Notes: a model not told the origin generated them from the sequence alone. A stretch of DNA of 7,038 nucleotides from Ilumatobacter sp. (GCA_029263275.1 JAJCXU010000242.1:1-7038), one strand, 5' to 3'; numbered from the stretch's first letter, positions 1 through 6,278 are shown. A program made the numbers and translations.

Positions 1-266
1 GCGGTGGCGTGGAGCTCTTGAAACGTCGCCGTCAGATCGGCGCGGGCCTGAGCGGGCGTGTCGCAAACGCCGGTGATGATCTCGACCGTGCTCTGGAACA
101 GTTCGTGCTTGGCCTTCGGGTGATCGTTGTCGGGAAATCCCACTGACATCTCGGCCAACAGCTCGTTGGAAGCCGACACCAAGTCGCCGGTGGTGGCATC
201 GACGAGGTGGAGTTCCAGCTCGACGCCGATCGTCGGGCTGGCGTTGTGAGTGAAGGCGATGCTCAT
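1..266 (-). CDS. GCS2-family carboxylate-amine ligase (glutamate-cysteine ligase-like), N-terminal part, cut by window edge
   Basis: The 88 visible N-terminal codons open with a short lead and then TIGVELELHLVD, the first strand of the glutamate-cysteine ligase type 2 fold, where the acidic residues of the GVExEL motif help bind Mg-ATP. Further on, KHELFQSTVEIITGVC (about residues 53-68) matches the second conserved block of the family. Family enzymes join the gamma-carboxyl of glutamate, or another carboxylate, to an amine such as cysteine in the cytoplasm. The rest of the enzyme lies beyond position 1, so the substrate cannot be judged: true glutamate-cysteine ligase, an EgtA-like role in ergothioneine synthesis, or a YbdK-like enzyme are all possible. 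The ATG at 266-264 is the first start after an in-frame stop at 299-297. Only a weak GGA precedes it. It lies downstream of the peroxidase gene on the same strand, separated by 139 bases and a hairpin. Confidence 0.82.
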   Translation of the reverse strand, partial: MSIAFTHNASPTIGVELELHLVDATTGDLVSASNELLAEMSVGFPDNDHPKAKHELFQSTVEIITGVCDTPAQARADLTATFQELHAT

Positions 267-351
267 TCCGGTCTCGATGCTGCTTGACGGACCAGCTCAG
301 TCTGGTCGATTGGCAGGATCGATGCCACAACGTGGAGAGTTGTCGGACGCG

Positions 352-389
352 CAACGGCCGCCACCTCCGATGGGAGATGGCGGCCGTTG
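352..389 (-). terminator. Strong hairpin between the peroxidase and ligase genes
   Basis: Positions 352-363 (CAACGGCCGCCA) and 378-389 (TGGCGGCCGTTG) are perfect 12-base inverted repeats. Inside, CTCC (365-368) pairs with GGAG (373-376) around a GATG loop, with one C-A mismatch between the two stems. It lies 17 bases past the stop codon of the peroxidase gene. No U tract follows on either strand, which is common for terminators in high-GC actinobacteria. It probably ends the peroxidase transcript; partial read-through into the ligase gene is possible. Confidence 0.75.
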
Positions 390-405
390 ACTCGGTGTCA
401 GTTGA

Positions 406-879
406 TCAGCGGAACTGATCGAGGTCGGCGGCGACCTCTTCCGGCGTGGTCGGCGGTGCGTACCGCTTGACCACGTTGCCGGCCTTGTCGACGAGGAACT
501 TCTCGAAGTTCCACGTGATGTCGGCGCTGTCGGCGTCGCTCGGCTGGGCCTCTTTGAGGAGCTGATAGAGGGGAGCGGCACCGTCGCCGTTCACCTCGAT
601 CTTCGAGAACATCGGGAAGTTGACGTCGAACTTCGACGTCACGAACTCGAGGATCTCGGCGTCGCTGCCTGGCTCCTGCGCACCGAACTGGTTGCACGGA
701 AAGCCGAGCACGACGACGTCGTCGTTGTCATTGTGAAGCGCACGCAGACCTGCGTACTGAGGCGTGAGGCCTCAAGCGCTCGCGACATTGACGACCAGCG
801 CAAGGTTGCCCTTGTACTGGTCGAAGCTCACCTGTTCGCCGGTGATCGACGTCATTTCGAGGTCATGGAAGTTGGTCAT
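406..879 (-). CDS. gpx: Selenocysteine-containing glutathione peroxidase (in-frame TGA recoded at residue 36)
   Basis: Reading through one TGA (774-772) gives a 157-residue protein of normal glutathione peroxidase length with all family blocks in a single frame. The N-terminal part runs from MTNFHDLEM to NVASA. The TGA then falls exactly at the catalytic Cys/Sec of the signature NVASx[C/U]GLTPQY. After it come LGFPCNQFGAQEPG (residues 58-71) and WNFEKFLVD (123-131). The catalytic tetrad is therefore Sec36, Gln64, Trp123 and Asn124. Such enzymes reduce H2O2 or organic/lipid hydroperoxides with a thiol. The helix that carries the resolving Cys in thioredoxin-dependent relatives reads EFVTSKF here, with Val80 in that place; Cys62 is the only cysteine. 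The ATG at 879 gives the usual family N-terminus; a TATGTT box six bases upstream suggests a leaderless transcript. A pseudogene with a Cys-to-stop mutation is the alternative, but the SECIS-like hairpin directly after the TGA and the intact downstream frame argue strongly against it. Confidence 0.9.
740..774 (-). promoter_or_regulatory. Bacterial SECIS element (UGA codon plus SelB-binding type hairpin)
   Basis: Read on the minus strand, the UGA (774-772) is followed after a short insert by GUACGCA (757-751), loop GGUC (750-747) and UGCGUGC (746-740). The arms pair over seven base pairs, one of them a U-G wobble. The apical decamer GCAGGUCUGC (753-744) is identical to the SelB-binding tip of the E. 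coli fdhF SECIS as I recall it, and begins 18 nucleotides after the UGA, against 15 in fdhF. The UGA can also pair: UGAGGC (774-769) with GCCUCA (763-758) as a separate small hairpin, or with GCUUCA (739-734) as an outer stem enclosing the minihelix. One difference from fdhF is the lack of an obvious bulged U just below the apical stem. Confidence 0.85.
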
Positions 880-891
880 ACGGGCAACATA
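880..891 (-). promoter_or_regulatory. Putative -10 element for a leaderless peroxidase transcript
   Basis: On the minus strand TATGTT (891-886) matches the TANNNT pattern of actinobacterial -10 boxes and is followed by six bases and then the ATG at 879. That spacing would place transcription start at the A of the start codon. No Shine-Dalgarno sequence precedes the ATG and no clear -35 box is visible. Confidence 0.45.
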
Positions 892-989
892 GTTCGTCGT
901 GTGCGCCTGCGCGACGGGGTGCTCGAACTCGCCCCCTGGATCATCGGAGCACGGAGCGGGCCTTCGCACTGGATATCATCGTTCTACTC

Positions 990-1070
990 ATGTCCGACGA
1001 AGACCAACCCTGCCTGGGTAGCTGCTCGATAGCTGCCCAGCACCCTCCCAGTCCGGGGTCACCTCACTGA
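990..1070 (+). CDS. Possible 26-codon leader ORF upstream of the CNNM operon
   Basis: An ATG at 990 opens a 26-codon frame that starts with acidic residues (MSDEDQP) and ends Pro-rich (QHPPSPGSPH). Its TGA (1068-1070) overlaps the ATG of the first CNNM gene by one base (TGATG), the arrangement typical of termination-reinitiation coupling. A TATCAT box at 974-979 could serve as -10, giving an almost leaderless leader ORF. The hairpin at 1014-1040 lies inside it. No homology is recognised, and an ORF this short can occur by chance. If real, it is more likely a regulatory leader peptide than a functional protein. Confidence 0.3.
   Translation: MSDEDQPCLGSCSIAAQHPPSPGSPH
1014..1040 (+). promoter_or_regulatory. 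10-bp hairpin in the 5' region of the CNNM operon
   Basis: CTGGGTAGCT (1014-1023) pairs with AGCTGCCCAG (1031-1040) over ten base pairs, one a U-G wobble, around the loop GCTCGAT. It ends 29 bases before the first CNNM start codon and is not followed by a U tract. It could be an attenuator-like leader structure, a translation-control hairpin, or an operator at DNA level; the sequence alone cannot decide. Confidence 0.4.
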
Positions 1071-2437
1071 TGACCATCGCTCTTGGGCTGGTGGGCGTCG
1101 TGTTGTTGATTGCCGCCAACGGATACTTCGTTGCTGCTGAGTTCGCGTACGTCGCTTCTCGGCGTGCAAAGTTCGTCGAGGCGGCCGACGGCGGCGACCG
1201 CAAGTCCAAACGGGCGATCCAGGTCCACAAGCGCCTGAGCTTCATGCTCTCCGGCGCACAGCTCGGAATCACGGTCACATCGCTGGTCTTGGGTTTCATC
1301 GCCGAGCCGGCCATCGCCGGGGCGCTCGACCCGATCTTCACGGCGGTGGGCATCGGCGAATCGGCGAGCTTCGGCATTTCGATCACCTTGGCGTTCGTCT
1401 TCGCCACGATCGCTCAGATGGTGTTCGGCGAGTTGGCCCCGAAGAACCTCGCCATCGCCAAGCCCGAGCCGGTGGCGCGGAGTCTGGCCGGCTCGACGTT
1501 GGTGTTCATGCGGGTGGCGAGCCCCTTGATCAGGCTGTTCGACGGCTCAGCGAACCGGTTGCTGCGGTTGCTCGGTATTGAACCAGTCGAAGAACTCCAC
1601 GGTTCGGTGTCCACCGACGAGCTCGACTTCATCGTTGATTCGTCAGCCGAGAGCGGCCAGTTGACGGTGTCGCAGGCATCGCTGCTCGAACGGGCCATCG
1701 ACTTCGGCGACTTGGAAGCGTCCGATGCCATGGTGCCGTGGAACAGAGTCGTGATGATCGACGCGACTGCGACGGCGGCCGGCTTGCGTGAGCGAATGGC
1801 ATCGCACCACTCGCGATTCCCCGTTGTCGACGAGAACGGCAAGGTCACCGGCCTGGTGCACGCCAAGGACCTGCTCGGCGTGCCGCGCAACGAGTACGAG
1901 ACCACACCGATCGAGGGGCTGTTGCACGACGTCTTGGTCGTCCCTGAGGCGGCGGGTCTCAACGTGGTGTTGCGTGAGTTGCAGTTGCACTCGACCGAGA
2001 TGGCCGTCGTCATCGACGAGTACGGCGCGCCGGCCGGCGTGGTCACGCTCGAAGACCTCGTCGAAGAACTCGTCGGTGAGATCGAGGACGAGTACGACCC
2101 GAACGTGCCAGGGGAGTACCTCGAAGTCGAACCCGGCGTCTGGTCGATCGCGGCCACGTCGCGGCCAGACGAGATCGAGCGCTACACCGGCTTCACGCTG
2201 CCAGACGGCGAGTACGACACCGTGGCCGGGCTGGTCCTCGACCGGCTCGAACGGATCGGCGAGGTCGGCGACTCGGTGCTTGTCGACGGGATGCGGCTCG
2301 AGGTGCTCGAGGTTGAAGAGTTCGCCATTACCCAGGTGCTCCTGCAGCTCGATCCTGCTGCCGGCATCGCCCACAATGACGACGACGGCGATGGCATCCC
2401 CGATCACGAAGACACTGCTGACGGCGGCGACGCATGA
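1070..2437 (+). CDS. CNNM/CorC-family (HlyC/CorC) membrane protein with CBS pair, first of two paralogs
   Basis: 455 residues with the full family layout. The CNNM/DUF21 transmembrane domain spans about residues 1-190, with hydrophobic stretches near 3-27, 58-84 and 98-120 and the conserved GELAPK motif at 120-125. A CBS pair runs from about 216 to 340 and ends in the family hallmark EELVGEIEDEYD (332-343). A CorC_HlyC domain follows to about residue 427. Members are linked to Mg2+ and other divalent-cation transport or tolerance; the CBS pair binds Mg-ATP or related nucleotides in characterised homologs. The family was once labelled hemolysin, and nothing here supports that role. The C-terminus carries an unusual acidic tail with NDDDGDGIPDHED (436-448). 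The ATG at 1070 is the first start after an in-frame TAG at 1019-1021; its Shine-Dalgarno is weak (GGGG near 1055-1058). It is translationally coupled to the next gene by an ATGA overlap. Confidence 0.93.
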   Translation: MTIALGLVGVVLLIAANGYFVAAEFAYVASRRAKFVEAADGGDRKSKRAIQVHKRLSFMLSGAQLGITVTSLVLGFIAEPAIAGALDPIFTAVGIGESASFGISITLAFVFATIAQMVFGELAPKNLAIAKPEPVARSLAGSTLVFMRVASPLIRLFDGSANRLLRLLGIEPVEELHGSVSTDELDFIVDSSAESGQLTVSQASLLERAIDFGDLEASDAMVPWNRVVMIDATATAAGLRERMASHHSRFPVVDENGKVTGLVHAKDLLGVPRNEYETTPIEGLLHDVLVVPEAAGLNVVLRELQLHSTEMAVVIDEYGAPAGVVTLEDLVEELVGEIEDEYDPNVPGEYLEVEPGVWSIAATSRPDEIERYTGFTLPDGEYDTVAGLVLDRLERIGEVGDSVLVDGMRLEVLEVEEFAITQVLLQLDPAAGIAHNDDDGDGIPDHEDTADGGDA

Positions 2438-3762
2438 TCGCTGCAGAGGTGGCCGAGACGGGCTTCAGCGTGCAGTGGGGTGCACTCGCGCTGGCAATCG
2501 CGCTGCTCGCACTCAATGGCTTTTTCGTTGCTGCCGAATTCGCGCTCCTCGCGGCACGTCGCTCCCGGATCGAACAGCTCGCGGCAGACGGCAACAAGCG
2601 AGCCGTGTCGGCATTGGCAGGTATCCGTGAGCTCACCTTGATGCTCGCCGGCGCACAGCTCGGCATCACGATGTGCTCGCTGGGCCTCGGTGCCGTGGCC
2701 GAGCCGGCCATCGCGCACATCATCGAAGGTGCACTCGGTGAGTGGGTCGACCTGTCAGACACGACGTTGCACGTGATCGGGTTCACGCTCGGCTTGTCGT
2801 TGGTCGTCTTCCTCCACATGGTCGTTGGCGAAATGGCCCCCAAGTCCTGGGCAATCTCCGACCCCGAACGCTCGTCGCTCCTGCTTGCCCGACCGTTTCG
2901 TGCCTTCGTCCGCGTCTTCCAGCCGATCATCTGGCTGCTCAACGGCCTGGCGAATGTGGTGGTCCGCCTCGTCGGTGTCGAGCCACAGGACGAGCGCGCC
3001 ATGGCGCACTCGCCGACCGACCTCATCCTCCTGCTCGACGAGTCAGCGGGCCACGGCGACATCAAGGCCGAGGACCACCAACTCCTCACGCGATCGCTCG
3101 AACTGTCAGGCCTGACGGCTGCCGACGCGATGACGGTGCGCCGCGACATCGTCTCGATGCCCGGAGATTCGACAGCCGCCGAGGTCGCGGCGGAGGCGCA
3201 TCGAACCGGCAGGACCCGGATCGTCATCCACGAGAACGACCTCGATCACTGCCTCGGGTTCATCCATGCCAAGGATCTGCTCCGTCTCGAGAACGGGTCG
3301 TGGACCACGACCTCAGCGCGGTCGATGGTTCGGCCGCTTATGGTCACGCCTGAGCACCATCGGCTCGAGGATCTCCTCGTTGAGATGCGAACCGAGCGCA
3401 AGCACATCTCCGTCGCGGTGGACGAGCACGGGACCGTGGTCGGCCTGGTCACACTCGAAGACGTGTTCGAAGAGCTGATCGGCGACTTCGACGACGAGTC
3501 TGACGACCGTCTCGGTGATTGTGCGCTGAATGCCGACGGCAGCTGGAGCGTCAACGGCACCCTGCGTCCGGACCAGTTCGAGGAGTTCACCGGCGTCGCG
3601 CTGCCCGAGGGCGATTGGCAGACCGTTGCTGGATATGTCATCGATGCCCTCGACGAGATCCCGGCCGCGGGCGACAGCGCGCGCACCGACCTCGGTGAGT
3701 TCACCGTGATCGAGATGGACGGCTACGCGATCGCCAGGTTGCGGATCAAGCTCATCGACTGA
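2434..3762 (+). CDS. CNNM/CorC-family (HlyC/CorC) membrane protein with CBS pair, second paralog
   Basis: 442 residues with the same architecture as the preceding protein. A short N-terminal lead is followed by a DUF21 membrane domain (hydrophobic segments near 16-40, 66-90 and 112-137, GEMAPK at 132-137), a CBS pair at about 228-350 closing with FEELIGDFDDE (345-355), and a CorC_HlyC domain to the end. NGFFVAAEFALLAARRSR in the first segment matches the family block shared with the upstream paralog. Its ATG overlaps the upstream TGA (ATGA, 2434-2437), so the two are almost certainly co-translated and may form a heteromer; CNNM proteins work as dimers. Side-by-side pairs of this family are known in other actinobacteria. 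It lacks the acidic DxDxDG tail of its partner, and its second CBS linker is less acidic (DDESDD in place of EDEYD). The transported ion cannot be told from the sequence; Mg2+ or Co2+ is the family expectation. Confidence 0.92.
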   Translation: MIAAEVAETGFSVQWGALALAIALLALNGFFVAAEFALLAARRSRIEQLAADGNKRAVSALAGIRELTLMLAGAQLGITMCSLGLGAVAEPAIAHIIEGALGEWVDLSDTTLHVIGFTLGLSLVVFLHMVVGEMAPKSWAISDPERSSLLLARPFRAFVRVFQPIIWLLNGLANVVVRLVGVEPQDERAMAHSPTDLILLLDESAGHGDIKAEDHQLLTRSLELSGLTAADAMTVRRDIVSMPGDSTAAEVAAEAHRTGRTRIVIHENDLDHCLGFIHAKDLLRLENGSWTTTSARSMVRPLMVTPEHHRLEDLLVEMRTERKHISVAVDEHGTVVGLVTLEDVFEELIGDFDDESDDRLGDCALNADGSWSVNGTLRPDQFEEFTGVALPEGDWQTVAGYVIDALDEIPAAGDSARTDLGEFTVIEMDGYAIARLRIKLID

Positions 3763-3792
3763 GTCACAGCGGGGCCGGGTACAACTGTGACT
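3762..3792 (+). terminator. Hairpin after the CNNM operon
   Basis: AGTCACAG starting at the last base of the stop codon (3762-3769) pairs perfectly with CTGTGACT (3785-3792) around a 15-base GC-rich loop. Its position immediately after the second CNNM gene suggests a transcription terminator, although there is no U tract and the loop is long. Confidence 0.45.
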
Positions 3793-3795
3793 CTG

Positions 3796-3828
3796 TCCGG
3801 AATTGCCCCAGGTGAAGCGGATTCCGGA
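3796..3828. repeat. 8-bp inverted repeat upstream of uvrB
   Basis: TCCGGAAT (3796-3803) and ATTCCGGA (3821-3828) are perfect inverted repeats separated by 17 bases. The dyad lies between the CNNM terminator-like hairpin and the SOS box. It may be a second stem of the terminator region or a protein-binding site for an unidentified regulator. The lack of a U tract leaves its role open. Confidence 0.4.
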
Positions 3829-3834
3829 GGGCAG

Positions 3835-3850
3835 GCGAACGGACGTTCGC
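3835..3850 (+). promoter_or_regulatory. LexA-binding SOS box of uvrB
   Basis: GCGAACGGACGTTCGC is a dyad with 6-base arms around GGAC. Its core CGAAC-N4-GTTCG matches the LexA site of Gram-positive bacteria, including mycobacteria (GAAC-N4-GTTC). It lies 25-40 bases upstream of the proposed GTG start of uvrB and overlaps the expected -35 region, so LexA bound there would block the promoter. uvrB is a classic SOS gene, which makes the assignment coherent. Confidence 0.85.
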
Positions 3851-3861
3851 TTTGGCTCGGC

Positions 3862-3867
3862 TACACT
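3862..3867 (+). promoter_or_regulatory. Putative -10 element of the uvrB promoter
   Basis: TACACT fits the TANNNT pattern and is followed by seven bases and then the GTG at 3875, placing transcription start at or next to the start codon. The SOS box covers the -35 zone just upstream. This supports the GTG start and rejects the TTG start further upstream at 3803, which would lie before the promoter. Confidence 0.6.
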
Positions 3868-3874
3868 TGACGGG

Positions 3875-6028
3875 GTGACCGAGACGATCGACACCGATGC
3901 CCAATCGGCCGAGGGTGTCATCACGCCTGACGCCAGCGTGCCCGACCAGTCGCCTGAGCAGGCACTGATCGCAGCGTCGAGTTCGTTCAGCAACTACGAC
4001 ACCGGCAACGAGAACCGCTTCCAGGTCGTGTCGGATTGGGACCCTGCCGGCGCTCAACCAGAGGCAATCAAGGCGCTGTCCGAAGGCATCGAAGCGGGGG
4101 AGCGCTTCCAGACCCTCCTCGGCATCACCGGGTCGGGCAAGTCGGCGACCATTGCCTGGACCATCGAGCAGACTCAGCGTCCCACGCTCATCCTGGCGCC
4201 GAACAAGAGCCTCGCCGCGCAACTCGCCCAAGAGATGCGTGAGTTCTTCCCGCACAACCGGGTCGAGTATTTCGTCTCCTACTACGACTACTACCAACCC
4301 GAGGCCTACATCCCGAGCAGCGACACGTTCATCGAGAAGGACAGCTCGATCAACGACGACATCGAACGGCTCCGCCACTCGACCACTGCTGCGCTGTTGA
4401 CTCGCAAGGACGTCATCGTGGTCGCGTCCGTGTCGTGTATCTACGGCATGGGCAACCCCGAGGAGTACAAGGGCAACCTGCTCGACCTCAGCGTTGGCGT
4501 TGACTACGACATGCGCAACATCCTGCGTCGCCTCGTCGACATGCAGTACGACCGCAACGACATGACCCTCGGTCGCGGGAACTTCCGCGTGCGTGGCGAC
4601 ACGATCGAGGTGCACCCGGCCTACGAGGAGAACGTGCTGCGCATCGAGATGTTCGGCGACACCGTCGACCGCATCACGATGATCGACCCGCTCACTGGCG
4701 AGAACCTGCGCGAACTCGAACGGGCGCACGTGTTCCCGGCCACGCACTACGTCACCGGCAACGAGCGCATGGCGCGGGCCATGGGCAAGATCGAACACGA
4801 GCTCCAGGTTCGGCTGAAAGAGTTCGAGGAAACCGACAAGCTGCTCGAAGCACAGCGTTTGCGGATGCGAACGTCGTACGACCTCGAAATGATGAGCGAA
4901 CTCGGGTACTGCAACGGCATCGAGAACTACTCGATGCACATCGACGGTCGCGACTACGACGAGCCGCCGTTCACCCTGCTCGACTACTTCCCGGACGACT
5001 ACCTGCTGGTGGTCGACGAGAGCCACGTTGCGGTGCCGCAGCTGCACGGTCAGTTCGCCGGCGACCGAAGCCGCAAGGACATGCTCGTCGAGCACGGTTT
5101 CCGCCTGCCGTCAGCGCGCGACAACCGCCCGCTCACGTTTGAAGAGGTGCTCGGACGAGTCAACCAGTGCGTCTTCCTCTCGGCCACGCCGAGCCAGTAC
5201 GAGTTGCGCGTGTCGAGCAAAGTCGTCGAGCAGATCATCCGCCCGACGGGTCTGGTCGACCCGGAAGTTGTCATCAAGCCGACCAAGGGCCAGATCGACG
5301 ATCTGATGGAAATGGTCGAGGGACGCGTCGCCAATAACGAACGAGTACTCGTCACCACGCTCACCAAGAAGATGGCCGAGGATCTCACCGACTACCTGCT
5401 CGAACAGGGCATGAAGGTTCGGTATCTGCACAGCAACATCGACACGATTCAACGCATCGAGATCATCCGGGCTCTGCGGCTTGGCGAGTTCGATGTGTTG
5501 GTCGGTATCAACCTGCTGCGTGAGGGCCTCGACTTGCCCGAGGTGTCGTTGATCTGCATCCTCGACGCCGACAAGGAAGGCTTCCTTCGCTCCGAGACAT
5601 CACTCATTCAGATGATGGGCCGTGCCGCACGCAACGTGTCGGGCGAGGTCGTGATGTACGCCGATCGCGTCACCGACTCGATGACTCGGGCAATCGATGA
5701 GACGCAGCGGCGTCGCAAGGTGCAGCTCGCCTACAACGAAGAGCACGGCATCAATCCGCAAACGATTCGTAAGGCGGTCGGCGACATCTTGTCGATGTTG
5801 CGTCCGGATTCGTCGTCGCCCATGCCGGGTAAGGACAAACGTCGCCAGCGTGAGCGCGACAAGGTGCAGCAGGAACTCAAGAACCTGCCGCAACAAGAGC
5901 TGCAACGGCTCATCCAAACCCTCGAAGCCGAGATGCAAGAAGCGTCGGTTGAGCTCAAGTTCGAGTACGCCGCCAAGCTCCGCGACGAGATCCGCGAGCT
6001 CAGCCGCGAACTCACCGACGCCGGATAG
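3875..6028 (+). CDS. uvrB: UvrABC excinuclease subunit B
   Basis: UvrB verifies DNA damage delivered by UvrA and loads UvrC for dual incision in nucleotide excision repair. The 717-residue product shows the whole family set: [17 protein letters not shown] from residue 49, Walker A GITGSGKS (83-90), the damage-probing beta-hairpin [12 protein letters not shown] (136-147), DESH motif II (381-384), the LSATPSQYE block, [13 protein letters not shown], motif [11 protein letters not shown] (579-587), and a C-terminal UVR domain (about 676-711) that contacts UvrC. Walker A ends in Ser rather than the commoner Thr, a conservative change. The first 48 residues are an acidic, Ser-rich extension before the usual N-terminus. 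The GTG at 3875 is preferred over an in-frame TTG at 3803 because the SOS box and -10 element lie between them; the transcript would then be leaderless or nearly so. It is monocistronic, with its own promoter and a hairpin directly after the stop. Confidence 0.97.
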   Translation: MTETIDTDAQSAEGVITPDASVPDQSPEQALIAASSSFSNYDTGNENRFQVVSDWDPAGAQPEAIKALSEGIEAGERFQTLLGITGSGKSATIAWTIEQTQRPTLILAPNKSLAAQLAQEMREFFPHNRVEYFVSYYDYYQPEAYIPSSDTFIEKDSSINDDIERLRHSTTAALLTRKDVIVVASVSCIYGMGNPEEYKGNLLDLSVGVDYDMRNILRRLVDMQYDRNDMTLGRGNFRVRGDTIEVHPAYEENVLRIEMFGDTVDRITMIDPLTGENLRELERAHVFPATHYVTGNERMARAMGKIEHELQVRLKEFEETDKLLEAQRLRMRTSYDLEMMSELGYCNGIENYSMHIDGRDYDEPPFTLLDYFPDDYLLVVDESHVAVPQLHGQFAGDRSRKDMLVEHGFRLPSARDNRPLTFEEVLGRVNQCVFLSATPSQYELRVSSKVVEQIIRPTGLVDPEVVIKPTKGQIDDLMEMVEGRVANNERVLVTTLTKKMAEDLTDYLLEQGMKVRYLHSNIDTIQRIEIIRALRLGEFDVLVGINLLREGLDLPEVSLICILDADKEGFLRSETSLIQMMGRAARNVSGEVVMYADRVTDSMTRAIDETQRRRKVQLAYNEEHGINPQTIRKAVGDILSMLRPDSSSPMPGKDKRRQRERDKVQQELKNLPQQELQRLIQTLEAEMQEASVELKFEYAAKLRDEIRELSRELTDAG

Positions 6029-6059
6029 TTACGCCTGGGGGCAGGCCCCTTTCGTAACT
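6027..6059. terminator. Bidirectional hairpin terminator between uvrB and the convergent small gene
   Basis: AGTTACG (6027-6033) pairs with CGTAACT (6053-6059), starting within the uvrB stop codon. An inner stem joins GGGG (6038-6041) with CCCC (6046-6049) around a CAGG loop. It lies exactly between two convergent genes, two bases short of the stop codon of the minus-strand gene, so it probably ends transcription from both sides. There is no long U tract. Confidence 0.65.
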
Positions 6060-6061
6060 CT

Positions 6062-6241
6062 TCAGAGGGAGCCGCCGGCGAGGCTCAGCAGCAGCCACGT
6101 CAGCGGGCCACCGACCAGCACCATCCCCTCAACGAGCTGTATTGCCAGCGCAGCGCTGATTGCCGCGACCCAGTTGTCGACCGACGGCGTCGGGGCGTTG
6201 GTGATCGGGTCGTCGATGCGATGCGGAGAAGACGAAGCCAT
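6062..6241 (-). CDS. Small hypothetical membrane protein
   Basis: The 59-residue product starts MASSSPHRIDDPITN and becomes strongly hydrophobic from about residue 22 to its end, with stretches AAISAALAIQL and MVLVGGPLTWLLLSLAGG. This fits one long or two short membrane segments in a hairpin. I do not recognise a family. It is supported by hydrophobic composition across the whole second half, by the terminator placed precisely at its end, and by the lack of a competing gene on the other strand. ATG codons at 6286 and 6277 could extend it by 15 or 12 residues; none of the three starts has a clear ribosome binding site. It converges on uvrB and diverges from the LOG-like gene. A chance ORF remains possible. 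Confidence 0.5.
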   Translation of the reverse strand: MASSSPHRIDDPITNAPTPSVDNWVAAISAALAIQLVEGMVLVGGPLTWLLLSLAGGSL

Positions 6242-6278
6242 GTGTTGATCATGCAGATCTCGCTCGCCCACGGCCATC

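Noticed and set aside
406..711. A stand-alone 101-residue peroxidase fragment starting at GTG 711
   Set aside because: It lacks the catalytic residue and the N-terminal fold; the missing half lies in the same frame directly upstream across the TGA, so it is part of the full selenoprotein gene.
772..969. Separate ORF including an upstream extension starting at 969
   Set aside because: It is the N-terminal half of the peroxidase; the 30 residues before the ATG at 879 resemble no GPx N-terminus and lie upstream of the likely -10 box.
733..1032. Plus-strand ORF across the peroxidase start and intergenic region
   Set aside because: It is antisense to the SECIS and the catalytic N-terminus, shows no recognisable domain, and has low-information composition typical of shadow frames.
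1070..3762. Hemolysin annotation for the CNNM pair
   Set aside because: The HlyC name is historical; the DUF21-CBS-CorC layout points to divalent-cation transport, and no toxin feature is visible.
3803..3874. Extended uvrB start at TTG 3803
   Set aside because: The SOS box and -10 element lie within this stretch, and its residues do not resemble UvrB; the GTG at 3875 fits promoter geometry.
3764..5095. 443-residue minus-strand ORF opposite uvrB
   Set aside because: A mirror frame of the high-GC uvrB coding sequence: Val/His/Arg-rich with no domain, as expected from antisense reading.
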